A stretch of DNA of 27,540 bases from JBBECF01 sp040881945 (GCA_040881945.1 JBBECF010000100.1:1-27540); one strand, 5' to 3'. Positions 1 to 8,077 are shown, counted from the stretch's first letter. Numbers and translations: made by a program. Notes: generated by a model from the letters alone, not told the origin.

Positions 1-977
1 AGCGCGGACTCGATCGCCTGCGTCGAGGCGGCGAACCACGCCGCGGCGGGCAACGGGTAGGGTCGGCCGTCGCCGCCCGCTCGGTAGACGGCCTGGCGCG
101 TCGCCTCGAACGGTCCGAACATCGCGTCGCCGAGACCGGCGACCCCGGTCGCGATCCGAGGGGCGATGTCCTCGCGGCCCGCAAGCACGCCGAGGCTTTC
201 CCAGGCGAGCATGAGCCGCGCGCGCAGGGCGGAAAGCTCGTGCTTCGTTTCGGGGGAAATCGGGGCGCCGCCGGCGATGAGCGCCCCGAGCGTGGCCCGC
301 TCCCGGCCGGCGACGTCGTTGATGAGCCAGGCCCGCCGGCGGATCTCCTGCAGGGCCGCCAACCGTCCCTCCTCGCCCTCGGACAAGGCGTCGATGACCA
401 TGACCAGTTGCTGGGTTGCCTCGAGCAGGGCCGAGGCCGTCGGCATCCAGCCGGCCGCCGTCGTCGCCCGGCGCGCGGCGGCTGGATTCCGCAGGTCGCC
501 GTCGGCGGCGACCCGCAGCGCCACGAGGTCATCGTGGCGTTGTCGGATCCGGTCGATGATGGCGCCATCGACGGCGAAGGCCGGGTGGTCGGCGAGCCGG
601 CGGAGCGCCTCGGCAAAGGCGGCGTCGGCGGCCCGCCGGTGCGCGTCGATGCCGGCGCCGTCGTCCTCGGAGAGCGGCTCGGCCTTGGCCAGGGCCATGT
701 GCACCCGGCCGCGCTCCAGGGCCCAGTTCCGGGCGCTCTCGAACAGCAGGTCCGAGACGCCGGTGGCCTCGAGGATGCCGCGGGCCCACAGCCGCCGATC
801 GTTGACGGCGTCGCCGCCGAGGTAGCTGGCCGCCAGCAACATCGCGACCAGCGAGCCGACGAGACCGACCAGCACGCGTTTCAGCGTCCAGCCGGTCCTC
901 GCGGCGTCAGGCGCGCGAGGCGCCGGCAAGGCGGACCCGTTGATGCCGGGTCCGTCGAGGTCGGCCGCGGGTGTCAT
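1..977 (-). CDS. Membrane-anchored sensor protein, N-terminal part (cut by left edge)
   Basis: About 325 codons are visible, reading leftward and running off the window without a stop. The chosen ATG (975-977) has the purine-rich AAGGGGCG just upstream. A short cytoplasmic N-terminus is followed by one hydrophobic segment at about residues 35-54. A long Ala/Arg-rich, probably all-helical extracytoplasmic region comes next, including 'SARNWALERGRVHMAL' near residue 81. This resembles the nitrate-sensor-like (NIT-type) helical input domains found in alphaproteobacterial chemoreceptors and sensor kinases. The output domain lies outside the window, so it could be a chemoreceptor, histidine kinase or cyclase. 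It starts 40 bases after the chemoreceptor gene on the same strand and is probably co-transcribed with it. The open frame and membrane anchor are seen; the sensor role is inferred. Confidence 0.72.
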   Translation of the reverse strand, partial: MTPAADLDGPGINGSALPAPRAPDAARTGWTLKRVLVGLVGSLVAMLLAASYLGGDAVNDRRLWARGILEATGVSDLLFESARNWALERGRVHMALAKAEPLSEDDGAGIDAHRRAADAAFAEALRRLADHPAFAVDGAIIDRIRQRHDDLVALRVAADGDLRNPAAARRATTAAGWMPTASALLEATQQLVMVIDALSEGEEGRLAALQEIRRRAWLINDVAGRERATLGALIAGGAPISPETKHELSALRARLMLAWESLGVLAGREDIAPRIATGVAGLGDAMFGPFEATRQAVYRAGGDGRPYPLPAAAWFAASTQAIESA

Positions 978-1017
978 TCGCCCCTTGCCGGCGACCTTCT
1001 CGTTCTTCGTTGCTCCG

Positions 1018-3299
1018 TTACGCCGCGCGGACCTGCGACAGGAACTTGTCGACCTCCGCCCGCAGGGTCTCGGCCTGCTGCGAAAGCTCGGCGGCGGCCT
1101 GCAGGACCTGGCTCGCCGCCTGCCCGGTCTCGCCCGCCGCCTGGGTCACGCCGGCGATGTTCGACGATACCTCGTGGGTGCCGGCCGAGGCCTGTTGCAC
1201 GTTGCGGGAGATCTCCTGGGTCGCCACCCCCTGTTCCTCCACCGCGCTCGCGATCGAGGTGGCGATGCCGTTGATTTCGGCGATGGTGGTGGAGATGCCC
1301 TGGATGGCCGCCACCGCGCTGCCGGTCGCCCCCTGGATCGCCGTGATCTGCGCGCCGATCTCCTCGGTCGCCTTCGCCGTCTGGTTGGCGAGGGATTTGA
1401 CCTCGGAGGCGACGACAGCGAAGCCCTTGCCGGCCTCGCCGGCGCGCGCCGCCTCGATCGTGGCGTTGAGCGCCAGGAGATTCGTCTGGCTGGCGATGTC
1501 GTTGATGAGATTGACCACCTCGCCGATCTTCTGGGCGGTCTCCGCCAGGCCCTGGACGGTCTCGTTGGTGCGGGCCGCCTCCTCGACGGCCTTCTGGGCG
1601 ACCCCGGCGGATTGCGTCACCTGGCGACTGATTTCCGCGATCGAGCTGGCGAGCTCCTCCGAGGCGGCCGCCACCGTCTGGACGTTGGTCGAGGCCTCCT
1701 CCGAGGCCGCCGCGACCGCCACGGACTGGCGGTTCGTCTCTTCGGCGGTCGCCGACAGCGACTGGGCGTTGGACTGCATCTGCGTCGCCGCCGCCGACAC
1801 CGCCTGGACGATGCCGCTGACGCTGCTGTCGAATTCGCGGGTCAGTTGTTCCATGACCTGGGCGCGGCGTTCCTTCACCTCCTGCTCCGCCCGCTGCTGT
1901 TCGGCCAGCTCGTCGGCCTTGATCGCGTTCTCCTTGAACACCAGGACGGCCTTCGCCATTTCGCCGATCTCGTCGGTCTTGTCGACGCCCGGCACGGCAA
2001 TGGTCTTGTCGCCGCCGGCCAGTTTCGTCATGGCTCCGGTCATGGCGACGATCGGGCCGACGATGGATCGCGCGGTGAGGAAGGCGACCGCGCCGGCAAG
2101 GACCAGCCCGGCGGCGAGAAGAACCCATTCGATGGACAGCAGGAAGGCGGTCTCCGCCGCCACCGCCCCGGCGTCGGTCTCGAGGAGTCCGAGCTGATTG
2201 CCGACCAGGCCGCCGGCGCGCTCGCCGCTGTCCGTCGCCGCCCCGGCCAGCAGGTCGAGGAGTCGCTTGGCCCGCGGCGCCGCCTCGGTGCTCAGGAGGT
2301 AGGTCGCCATGTTCCACCGGTCCGAGCCGCGGATCTCGAACATCTGCGGCGGCAGCGGCGCGAACGCCTCGCGCGCCGCCGCGAACTGCTCGAACGCCGC
2401 GTCCTGCTCGGCGATCAGGAGGAACCGGTTGTCGGCGAGGTCCTTGAACCGCTTTTCGTTGGTCGCCCAGAAGCCGTCGAACGCCGTCTTGAACTGCTCG
2501 TCTCCGGTCAGCAGGTAGGCGCGGATGTTGGCGAGCGCGAGGCCGGTCGAGCCGCGCACGTCGGCCATCATGCCGAGCAAGGCCTTGCGTTCGGGGGTGG
2601 CGGGCTGCGCCAGCTCCAGGTCGATCATCCGGGTGATCTCGCCGGTCATCACCTTCGCGCGCGGCGCCGCCTCGGTGCTCAACAGCTTGGTCGCGGGCTG
2701 CTCGTCCGGCGTGTTGGCGACCGCCTCGATCTGGCCCTGGGCCACCCGGAACTCGTCGAGGATCGCCTTCGACTCGGTCCAGATCCGCTTGTTCTCCTCG
2801 CTGGTCCATTTCCCGGCCAGGCCGTCCAGGTCGGCGCGCAGCGTATCGATCGCCGTCCAGATCGCCTCGCGTTCGGTCTTGAACGCCGGGTTGCCGGTGA
2901 TCATCCAGCCGCGCAGCGCCGCCAGCGAGGCGTAGACCTCCTTGACGATGTCCGAGCTGGCCAGCGCGGTGGGCATGCGCAGCTCCACCATCTGCGCCGT
3001 GTTGGTGCGTACCCCGCCGACCATGAACACGGTCGTCCCGACCGCGGCGGCGAGGACCAGGCAGACGGCGGCGAAGCCGGCNNNNNNNNNNNNNNNNNNN
3101 NNNNNNNNNNNNNNNNNNNNNNNNNNNNNNNNNNNNNNNNNNNNNNNNNNNNNNNNNNNNNNNNNNNNNNNNNNNNNNNNNACACGGTCGTCCCGACCGC
3201 GGCGGCGAGGACCAGGCAGACGGCGGCGAAGCCGGCCACGATCCGGCCGCGGACCTTGAGCCGGATCTTGGGCAGTTTGGCGGAATGGGCTGTGGTCAT
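1018..3299 (-). CDS. Methyl-accepting chemotaxis protein (contains false assembly gap)
   Basis: Chemoreceptor that should signal to CheA/CheW from the inner membrane. The frame is interrupted by 100 N (3082-3181) flanked by an exact 55-base duplication. Removing the N and one copy leaves 2127 bases, exactly 709 codons, giving 708 residues. In that protein TM1 is at about 19-43, the extracytoplasmic helical sensor at 45-333, TM2 at 335-357, HAMP at 358-411, and the signalling domain at about 440-700. The conserved hairpin tip with NLLALNATIEAARAGE lies near 555-570. The sensor is internally duplicated: LLSTEAAPRAK occurs at 154-164 and 283-293. This suggests a bimodular helical (HBM-like) ligand domain. 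No C-terminal CheR-binding pentapeptide is seen. The ATG at 3297-3299 is preceded by AGGAG at 3309-3313. No che gene lies nearby, so it is an orphan receptor that may use a remote array; the ligand is unknown. Confidence 0.93.
2273..2681. repeat. 22-bp direct repeat pair inside the chemoreceptor sensor region
   Basis: The same 22 bases occur at 2273-2294 and 2660-2681, 387 bases (129 codons) apart and in the same frame. Both encode the core of LSTEAAPRAK. They mark the two copies of a duplicated helical sensing module. The rest of the two modules has diverged much more, so this stretch is either under strong constraint or was recently homogenised. Confidence 0.75.
3082..3181. other. 100-base run of N: scaffold gap, probably artificial
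   Basis: The 55 bases at 3027-3081 are identical to the 55 bases at 3182-3236. The two contig ends therefore overlap instead of being separated. Collapsing them gives an uninterrupted first transmembrane helix of the chemoreceptor (VCLVLAAAVGTTVFMVGGV), in frame. The true gap length is most likely negative (minus 55), not plus 100. Confidence 0.93.
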
Positions 3300-3644
3300 C
3301 GCGGTTTTCTCCTATGCGAATGTGGCCGGACGGCTACGGGCGGCGGCGATCGGCCCCCGCCCTTCGGGGGCGGAGCGCCGATGTCGGTTGTCCCGGCGCC
3401 GCGGCCTGGGCCACACACCGGTTTTTCGGGCTTTCGGTTGCCCTTTATCGCGAAAGATCGGCTATACTTAAGAGAAGTTTTAGAAGAAGAAGGTTAACGA
3501 AAAGTTAGAATTGCAGACCTCGTGCATACATCTGGAGTAGTACGGCAATTGCTGCCGCAATCGTTCTAAAGTACTACGCGCGGTTCCCCCGCGCGGGTCG
3601 TGGCCGCCGCGTCGCGAAGCGCGCGGGATGTTGGAGGGTCCTAG
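3300..3644. promoter_or_regulatory. Divergent intergenic region, chemoreceptor / LuxR regulator
   Basis: These 345 bases lie between two divergent genes and contain no convincing ORF. About 3460-3580 is much richer in A/T than the rest of the window. A TATACT at 3463-3468 could be a -10 element; the best -35 candidate TTGCCC (3438-3443) is 19 bases away, which is long. A CtrA-like TTAA-N7-TTAG lies at 3494-3508. A 7-bp inverted repeat, GTAGTAC (3537-3543) with GTACTAC (3571-3577), encloses a small hairpin CGGCA-5 nt-TGCCG at about 3543-3557. These are candidate operator sequences for the adjacent regulator or for CtrA. The elements are seen; their function is inferred. Confidence 0.45.
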
Positions 3645-4349
3645 ATGGAGCAGACCGGCGTCGATCCCGAGCGAGCCGCCCGCCGATCTCGGCGGGCGAA
3701 ACGGACACTGCGCGTCGCCTCGCTGAGCGATCGCGCGCTGTGCCGCCAGTGTCTGCGGCTGCTCTTCAAGGAGCTCGCCGACGATATCGAGGTCGTCGAG
3801 GTCGCGGGCGCGCGCGAGATCGCCGCGCTCCGCCGCAAGGGCAGGCGGATCGACGCCGTCCTGTTCAGCGCCGTCTGCTCGGGGAGCCTGGAGCTTTCGA
3901 CCCTGCGGGACCTGTGCGAAACGCTGTCGCCGGTCCCGGTCATCATGCACACGGACAGTGACGATGCCGCCCTGGTCGCCGGGATGCTCGACCACGGCGT
4001 CAAGGGCGTGATCCCGACCACGTCGGGCGGCGACATCGCCGTCGCGGCCTTGCGCCTGGTCGCCGCCGGAGGGATTTTCATCCCGCCCACGGTCTCGAAG
4101 GGCAAGGGCGCGCGATCCCCTGCCGTGGAATCGCGCCGCATGCTCCGCCGGGGCAGGTTGGAACGGCTCACCCGGCGCGAGGCGAAGGTGGTCGAGTTGG
4201 TGGCAACGGGCATGTCGAACAAGGCGATCGCGCGGGATCTCGGCCTCGCCGAGGCGACGGTCAAGGTCCACGTCAGCAAGGTCCTGCGAAAGGTCGAGGT
4301 CAAGAACCGGACCGAGCTGGCCCTGCTCGTGTTCGGGGCGCGGCGCTGA
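3645..4349 (+). CDS. LuxR/NarL-type transcription regulator with degenerate receiver
   Basis: A 234-residue cytoplasmic DNA-binding protein. Residues 21-145 have the alternating strand/helix pattern of a response-regulator receiver. Residues 172-232 are a clear LuxR-type helix-turn-helix (LTRREAKVVELVATG, then SNKAIARDLGLAEATVKVHVS). Aligning the receiver by eye, the phosphoacceptor Asp position is Ser75 (IDAVLFS). One acidic-pocket residue is Ser28, and the conserved Lys is Thr125 (GVKGVIPTT). Classical Asp phosphorylation therefore looks impossible, and control is more likely by abundance, ligand or partner. The start is fixed by GGAGG at 3633-3637, 7 bases before the ATG. It diverges from the chemoreceptor and no histidine kinase is adjacent. 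Family assignment is firm; targets are unknown. Confidence 0.92.
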   Translation: MEQTGVDPERAARRSRRAKRTLRVASLSDRALCRQCLRLLFKELADDIEVVEVAGAREIAALRRKGRRIDAVLFSAVCSGSLELSTLRDLCETLSPVPVIMHTDSDDAALVAGMLDHGVKGVIPTTSGGDIAVAALRLVAAGGIFIPPTVSKGKGARSPAVESRRMLRRGRLERLTRREAKVVELVATGMSNKAIARDLGLAEATVKVHVSKVLRKVEVKNRTELALLVFGARR

Positions 4350-4368
4350 AGGGCGGCGCCGGCGATGG

Positions 4369-5214
4369 TCAGGCGTTGCCCGCGGGCGCGCCTGCCAGGC
4401 CGAGCAGGGCGCGGGCTTCCGCCGGGGTCGCCGGGCGGCGGCCGTGCTCGGCGCACAGCTCGGCGACGCGCCGGACCAGCTCGGCGTTGCTCGCGGCCAG
4501 CCGGCCGCGCTCGAAGTGGATGTTGTCCTCGAGGCCGGTGCGGACGTGGCCGCCGCGCGCCAGCGCCCAGCGGTTGACCGTGAGCTGGTGGCGGCCGATC
4601 CCGGCCGCCGTCCAGGTCGCGCCCGGCAGTAACTCGCCCAGCTCCTCGATCAGGAAGTCGAGCGTGCGTTCGCGCGCGGGCAGGGCATTGGGAATGCCGA
4701 GCACGAACTGGACGTGCGCCGGGGCTGAGATCAGGCCGCGCTCGACCAGGGCGCGGGCGTTGTACAGCATCGCCAGGTCGAACACCTCGATCTCCGGTTT
4801 GACGCCGAACGCCTGCATCGTCTGCGCCAGCTCCTCGATCATCGCCGGCGGGTTCTCGTAGATCGCGCTGGCGAAATTGACCGAGCCGGTGGCCAGCGAG
4901 GCCATGTCCGGGCGGTGTTTCAGACACAGGCCCCGCTCGGCCGCCTGGCGCCCGCGGCCGCCGGTGGAGAACTGCACGATCATGCCCGGGCAGCGGCGGC
5001 GCACGCCCTCCTGCACCGCGGCATAGCGGTCCGCGTCCGAGGACGGCTGCCCGTGCGCGTCGCGGACGTGGACGTGGACCAGCGCCGCGCCGGCCTCGAA
5101 GGCCGCAACCGTGCTCTCGATCTGCTCGGCCGGCGCGATCGGGACCGCGGGGTTCTGCGCCTTGGTCGGCTGGCTCCCGGTGATCGCGACGGTGATGACG
5201 GCGGGGGAGGGCAT
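4369..5214 (-). CDS. BKACE family beta-keto acid cleavage enzyme (DUF849)
   Basis: A 281-residue cytoplasmic enzyme of the BKACE family. These enzymes cleave a beta-keto acid with acetyl-CoA to give acetoacetate plus a new acyl-CoA, as in 3-keto-5-aminohexanoate cleavage. Zinc-ligand motif HVHVRD sits at residues 47-52 (H47, H49), and TGLED at 226-230 supplies a likely third ligand or catalytic Glu. QFSTGGRGR (81-89) and GGHVRTGLEDNIHFERG (221-237) are typical of the family. An upstream in-frame extension to 5331 is possible, but it would overlap the preceding gene, is low-complexity, and lacks homology. The start at 5214 gives the usual length and has GAGG about 7 bases upstream. It follows the SDR gene by 41 bases and is probably in its operon. 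The substrate cannot be told from sequence; carnitine, lysine or other short keto acids are possible. Confidence 0.93.
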   Translation of the reverse strand: MPSPAVITVAITGSQPTKAQNPAVPIAPAEQIESTVAAFEAGAALVHVHVRDAHGQPSSDADRYAAVQEGVRRRCPGMIVQFSTGGRGRQAAERGLCLKHRPDMASLATGSVNFASAIYENPPAMIEELAQTMQAFGVKPEIEVFDLAMLYNARALVERGLISAPAHVQFVLGIPNALPARERTLDFLIEELGELLPGATWTAAGIGRHQLTVNRWALARGGHVRTGLEDNIHFERGRLAASNAELVRRVAELCAEHGRRPATPAEARALLGLAGAPAGNA

Positions 5215-5255
5215 GACGGACCTCGATGCGGCGGACGTCGCCCAGGCTCGGCCGT

Positions 5256-5957
5256 TCAGAACTTCTCCGACCACGGCCGGAGGTCGAGTTCCTGCGTCCA
5301 GGCGCTGCGCGGTTGCAGATGCAGTTGCCAATAGCTCTCGGCGATGGCGTCGGGGTGGAGCAGGGCATCGGGGCCGCGCTCGGCGCGCAGGCGGGCGTAG
5401 CGTTCGGAGTCGATCTGGCCGTCGACGATCACATGGGCGACGTGGACGCCCTTGGGGCCGAGCTCGCGCGCCATGCTCTGAGCCAGCGCGCGCAACCCGA
5501 ACTTGCCGACGGCGAGGTTGACGAAGCCGGCGCTGCCGCGCAACGAGGCGGTGGCGCCGGTGAACAGAATCGTGCCGGCGCCGCGCGCCGCCATGCCCCT
5601 TGCCGCCGCCCGGCCGATCAGGAAGCCGCCCAGGCAGCCGACCCGCCAGCAGCGCTCGAATTCCGCCGCCGGCGTGTCGAGCACGCTCTTGGGCAGGAAG
5701 GCGCCGGCGTTGTAGGCGACGAGGGCGAGTGCGCCGATCTCCGCCTCGACCCGTTCGATCAGCGCCGTCGCCTGGTCCTCGTCGGTGGCGTCGCAGCCAT
5801 AGGCGCGGCCGCCGATCTCGCGCGCCAAGTCGTCGAGGCGCGAACCATCGCGGGCGGCGACGGCGGTTGGCAGCCCGGCGCGGGCGAAGCGCCGGGCGAG
5901 CGCCGCGCCGAGGCCGGGGCCGACTCCGACAACGAGCGCGCTCTGCGACTGTGGCAT
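5256..5957 (-). CDS. Short-chain dehydrogenase/reductase-like protein, SDR_c10 type
   Basis: A 233-residue Rossmann-fold protein. The nucleotide loop is GVGPGLG (11-17), a variant of TGxxxGIG. NAG is at 83-85 and FTGATASLRG at 132-141. The catalytic YxxxK is not canonical: Lys152 is present, but the residue four before it is Leu148. This matches the SDR_c10 subgroup (cd05373), in which the Tyr is replaced, usually by Phe. It may therefore have altered chemistry or bind nucleotide without classical dehydrogenation. Two in-frame ATGs lie six bases apart. The inner one (5955-5957) is preferred because GGGAGGAGG (5964-5972) is 6 bases upstream of it and abuts the outer one. It is the first gene of a probable two-gene operon with the BKACE enzyme, suggesting shared acyl or keto-acid metabolism. 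Confidence 0.9.
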   Translation of the reverse strand: MPQSQSALVVGVGPGLGAALARRFARAGLPTAVAARDGSRLDDLAREIGGRAYGCDATDEDQATALIERVEAEIGALALVAYNAGAFLPKSVLDTPAAEFERCWRVGCLGGFLIGRAAARGMAARGAGTILFTGATASLRGSAGFVNLAVGKFGLRALAQSMARELGPKGVHVAHVIVDGQIDSERYARLRAERGPDALLHPDAIAESYWQLHLQPRSAWTQELDLRPWSEKF

Positions 5958-6024
5958 CTCCATCCTCCTCCCGACGGGCGACGGGACACTAGCGCCCGCG
6001 GCCGGCGCCGGCCAGCGCCGCGCT

Positions 6025-6042
6025 TACGGTTGATTAACCGTA
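6025..6042. promoter_or_regulatory. Perfect 7-4-7 palindrome between divergent genes (candidate operator)
   Basis: TACGGTT (6025-6031), spacer GATT, then AACCGTA (6036-6042). It lies between the start of the SDR/BKACE operon on the minus strand and the membrane protein on the plus strand. The size fits a dimeric repressor site of TetR or GntR type, but no such regulator is encoded adjacent. It is A/T-rich for this genome. Function is inferred only from position and symmetry. Confidence 0.45.
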
Positions 6043-6088
6043 CCATGATGGGATCGGCCCGAACCAAGCACCGAGGGAGGGTCGATCA

Positions 6089-7741
6089 GTGACGATGCCC
6101 GGGCGGGACCGCGCGCCGCCGGCGCGCGGCGCCCGTTTCGCCCGCATCGCGGCGCCGACTTCGGGCCGCCCGTCGCCGGGGCTCTCGCCCGGGGCGCCGG
6201 CGGCGGCCGGCGTCGCCGTCCGCGCAGTGCTGCCGCTGGCCCTGGTCGCGCTGACGCTGGCGGCCGGGCCGGTCAGTTTCTTTCGCTGGGCGATGTGGCA
6301 CGGCGCCTATACGCCCGACTTCCCGTGGCTGTGGCGGACCGGCCAATACATTCTGCGGACCGGCGAACTCCCGGCCGGGGACATCTTTTCCTGGACCTTC
6401 CCCGGGCAGCCCTGGGTGCTCTACCAGTGGCTATTCGAGGTCGCGATCGCCAAGGCCGAGCAATGGGTCGGCCTGCGCGGCCTGTTCGTCGTTTACGCCG
6501 GAGTCGCCCTGGCGATCTACCTCCTCGCCCCGTTCTGCGGCGCCGTGCCGCGTCGGGTGTCGCCGCTTGCCGTCGCTCCGATCGCGGCGCTCGGCCTGCT
6601 GGTTGTTCTGGTCAACCTGTCGCTGCGGCCGATGATCGTCACCGCGGCGCTGCTGCTGCTTCAATATGTGGTGGTGCAGCGCCTGCGTCGCGGCCACGCC
6701 GCCTGGCCGACGACCGTGCTGCTGCTGGCGCCGCTCTATGCCCTGTGGGGCAACACGCACACCGGGGTCGTGCTGGGCCTGGTATCGCTCGCCCTCTTCG
6801 CCGCCGGCGACTTTGCGGAGCGGCGCGGCCTCTACCGTTTCGAGCCCGCGGATCCGCAGATCGAGGGCCGGCCGCTGGCGTGGCCGCGGTATCTGCTGCT
6901 GCTCGCGGTTGCCGCCCTGTTCAGCCTGCTCAACCCCTACGGCGTCGGCATCTACGGCTACGTCTTCGATCTTTCCTCAAGCACATACCTGAACGACGCG
7001 ATCGTGGAACTCGGCTCGCCCGATTTCCACCGCCCGCAGTTCCTTTGCTATCTGATCTTCGTCGCCACCTTCGCGGCCCTGCTGACGCGCGCCGGCCGCA
7101 GCCTGTCGGCGGGCGACCTGCTGCATCTTGTCGTCTTCACCCTTGCCACCTTCTACGCGGCGCGCTTCGTCGTCTGGTCGGTATTGTTCTTCGTGCTGAT
7201 CCTGCCGCGCGCCCTCCACCATGTCTCGGCGGGCGGCGCCCGCGCGGCTCCGGGCGCGGGTCCGTTGAGCGGCCTGCGCGCCGGCGTCCTGCGCGCCACC
7301 CTTGTGGCGGTCAGCTTCCTGCCGTCCGCCGGCCTGTGGCTGGCGCCGAGCGAAACGCCCTTCGGCGGGGCCTGCGCGTCCCTGCGCCCGGCGATCGCCG
7401 CCTATGCCGCGCTGAAGCGACCGACGGACCGCCTGTTCAACGACGCGGTCGCGGGGAGCTGCATGCTGGCGCAGGACTCGGCGCAACGGGTGTTCATCGA
7501 CACCCGTTTCGACTTCTACGGCGCGGACTTCGTCGCCGAGGTTGCGCAGGCGCTGATGCTGCGCCCGGGGTGGGACCGTACCCTCGCGCGGTGGACGATC
7601 GACACCGCCCTGCTCGACCGCAAGTGGCCGCTCGCTCAGGCCCTCGAGGCCGACCCGGGCTTCGAGGTCCTGTTCGACGACGGCCGGGCGCTGGTTCTGC
7701 GCCGCCGCCCGGCCGAACCCGCGCCGCAGCTAGACATGTAG
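6089..7741 (+). CDS. Polytopic inner-membrane protein, GT-C glycosyltransferase-like
   Basis: A 550-residue integral membrane protein with about ten hydrophobic segments (roughly 44-62, 130-150, 160-198, 207-240, 268-285, 318-333, 344-374 and 400-418). After the first helix comes a loop with GDIFSWTFPGQPW (97-109) and YQWLFE, the acidic/aromatic loop pattern of GT-C or PMT-like lipid-sugar glycosyltransferases. The soluble C-terminus (from about 430) contains VFIDTRFDFYG (468-478), typical of uncharacterised members of this group. The start is GTG at 6089 because GGGAGG (6075-6080) is 8 bases upstream; the next ATG (6095) is 14 bases away. The N-terminal 40 residues are disordered Pro/Ala/Arg sequence. 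No polysaccharide or lipoprotein-glycosylation gene is adjacent. Membrane topology is clear; the enzymatic role is inferred by resemblance. Confidence 0.8.
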   Translation: MTMPGRDRAPPARGARFARIAAPTSGRPSPGLSPGAPAAAGVAVRAVLPLALVALTLAAGPVSFFRWAMWHGAYTPDFPWLWRTGQYILRTGELPAGDIFSWTFPGQPWVLYQWLFEVAIAKAEQWVGLRGLFVVYAGVALAIYLLAPFCGAVPRRVSPLAVAPIAALGLLVVLVNLSLRPMIVTAALLLLQYVVVQRLRRGHAAWPTTVLLLAPLYALWGNTHTGVVLGLVSLALFAAGDFAERRGLYRFEPADPQIEGRPLAWPRYLLLLAVAALFSLLNPYGVGIYGYVFDLSSSTYLNDAIVELGSPDFHRPQFLCYLIFVATFAALLTRAGRSLSAGDLLHLVVFTLATFYAARFVVWSVLFFVLILPRALHHVSAGGARAAPGAGPLSGLRAGVLRATLVAVSFLPSAGLWLAPSETPFGGACASLRPAIAAYAALKRPTDRLFNDAVAGSCMLAQDSAQRVFIDTRFDFYGADFVAEVAQALMLRPGWDRTLARWTIDTALLDRKWPLAQALEADPGFEVLFDDGRALVLRRRPAEPAPQLDM

Positions 7742-7833
7742 AAGATGAAGAAAAAACCGGAACAGTTTTACGCGTATCTTCGCAAGTCAGGCGTCCCGCG
7801 AATCAACACGAGCATCAGGGAAAGTCACTGGAT

Positions 7834-7848
7834 TTAAGTATTCGTTCA
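7834..7848 (+). promoter_or_regulatory. CtrA-like site upstream of the Flp pilin gene
   Basis: TTAA-N7-TTCA, one mismatch from the CtrA consensus TTAA-N7-TTAA, 52 bases before the pilin ATG. The whole 7742-7900 leader is unusually A/T-rich for this window. CtrA control of the Flp pilin gene pilA is established in Caulobacter; its application here is inference. No convincing -35/-10 pair was identified. Confidence 0.35.
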
Positions 7849-7900
7849 TATGTTGCTGGCATGCTCTCACCCGGCATCAACTAGCTAGGAGAGCCGCAAC

Positions 7901-8077
7901 ATGACCAAGGTATTTCGCCGTTTCGCCAACGACGAGTCCGGCGCCACCGCCATCGAGTACGGCCTGATCGCCGCTCTCGTCTCCGTGGTGATTATCGGAG
8001 CCCTGACGGCGCTGGGTAACGCGCTCGACGGGATCTTCAACGAGGTCGCCACCGAACTGAACACCGCCATCACCTAA
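7901..8077 (+). CDS. Flp/PilA-type type IVb pilin
   Basis: A 58-residue prepilin: a short basic leader, then GATAIEYGLIAALVSVVIIGA (residues 14-34). Cleavage by a TadV/PilD-type prepilin peptidase is expected at the Gly before ATAIEY, leaving the characteristic Glu5. The hydrophobic helix covers about 21-40, with a short polar tail ending TELNTAIT. The ATG at 7901 has AGGAGAG (7887-7893) 7 bases upstream. No tad/cpa assembly genes lie in the window, so the pilin would be secreted by machinery encoded elsewhere. It is monocistronic: there is a 159-base leader with a possible CtrA site before it and a strong terminator after it. Assignment is confident because the pilin motif is nearly invariant. 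Confidence 0.96.
   Translation: MTKVFRRFANDESGATAIEYGLIAALVSVVIIGALTALGNALDGIFNEVATELNTAIT

Noticed and set aside
940..3471. 843-codon plus-strand frame opposite the chemoreceptor
   Set aside because: Low-complexity Arg/Gly/Leu sequence running through the N gap, opposite a clear MCP gene. It is a shadow frame.
7853..7875. Sigma54 promoter upstream of the pilin gene
   Set aside because: A TGGCAT is present but the required GC element at the right spacing is missing.
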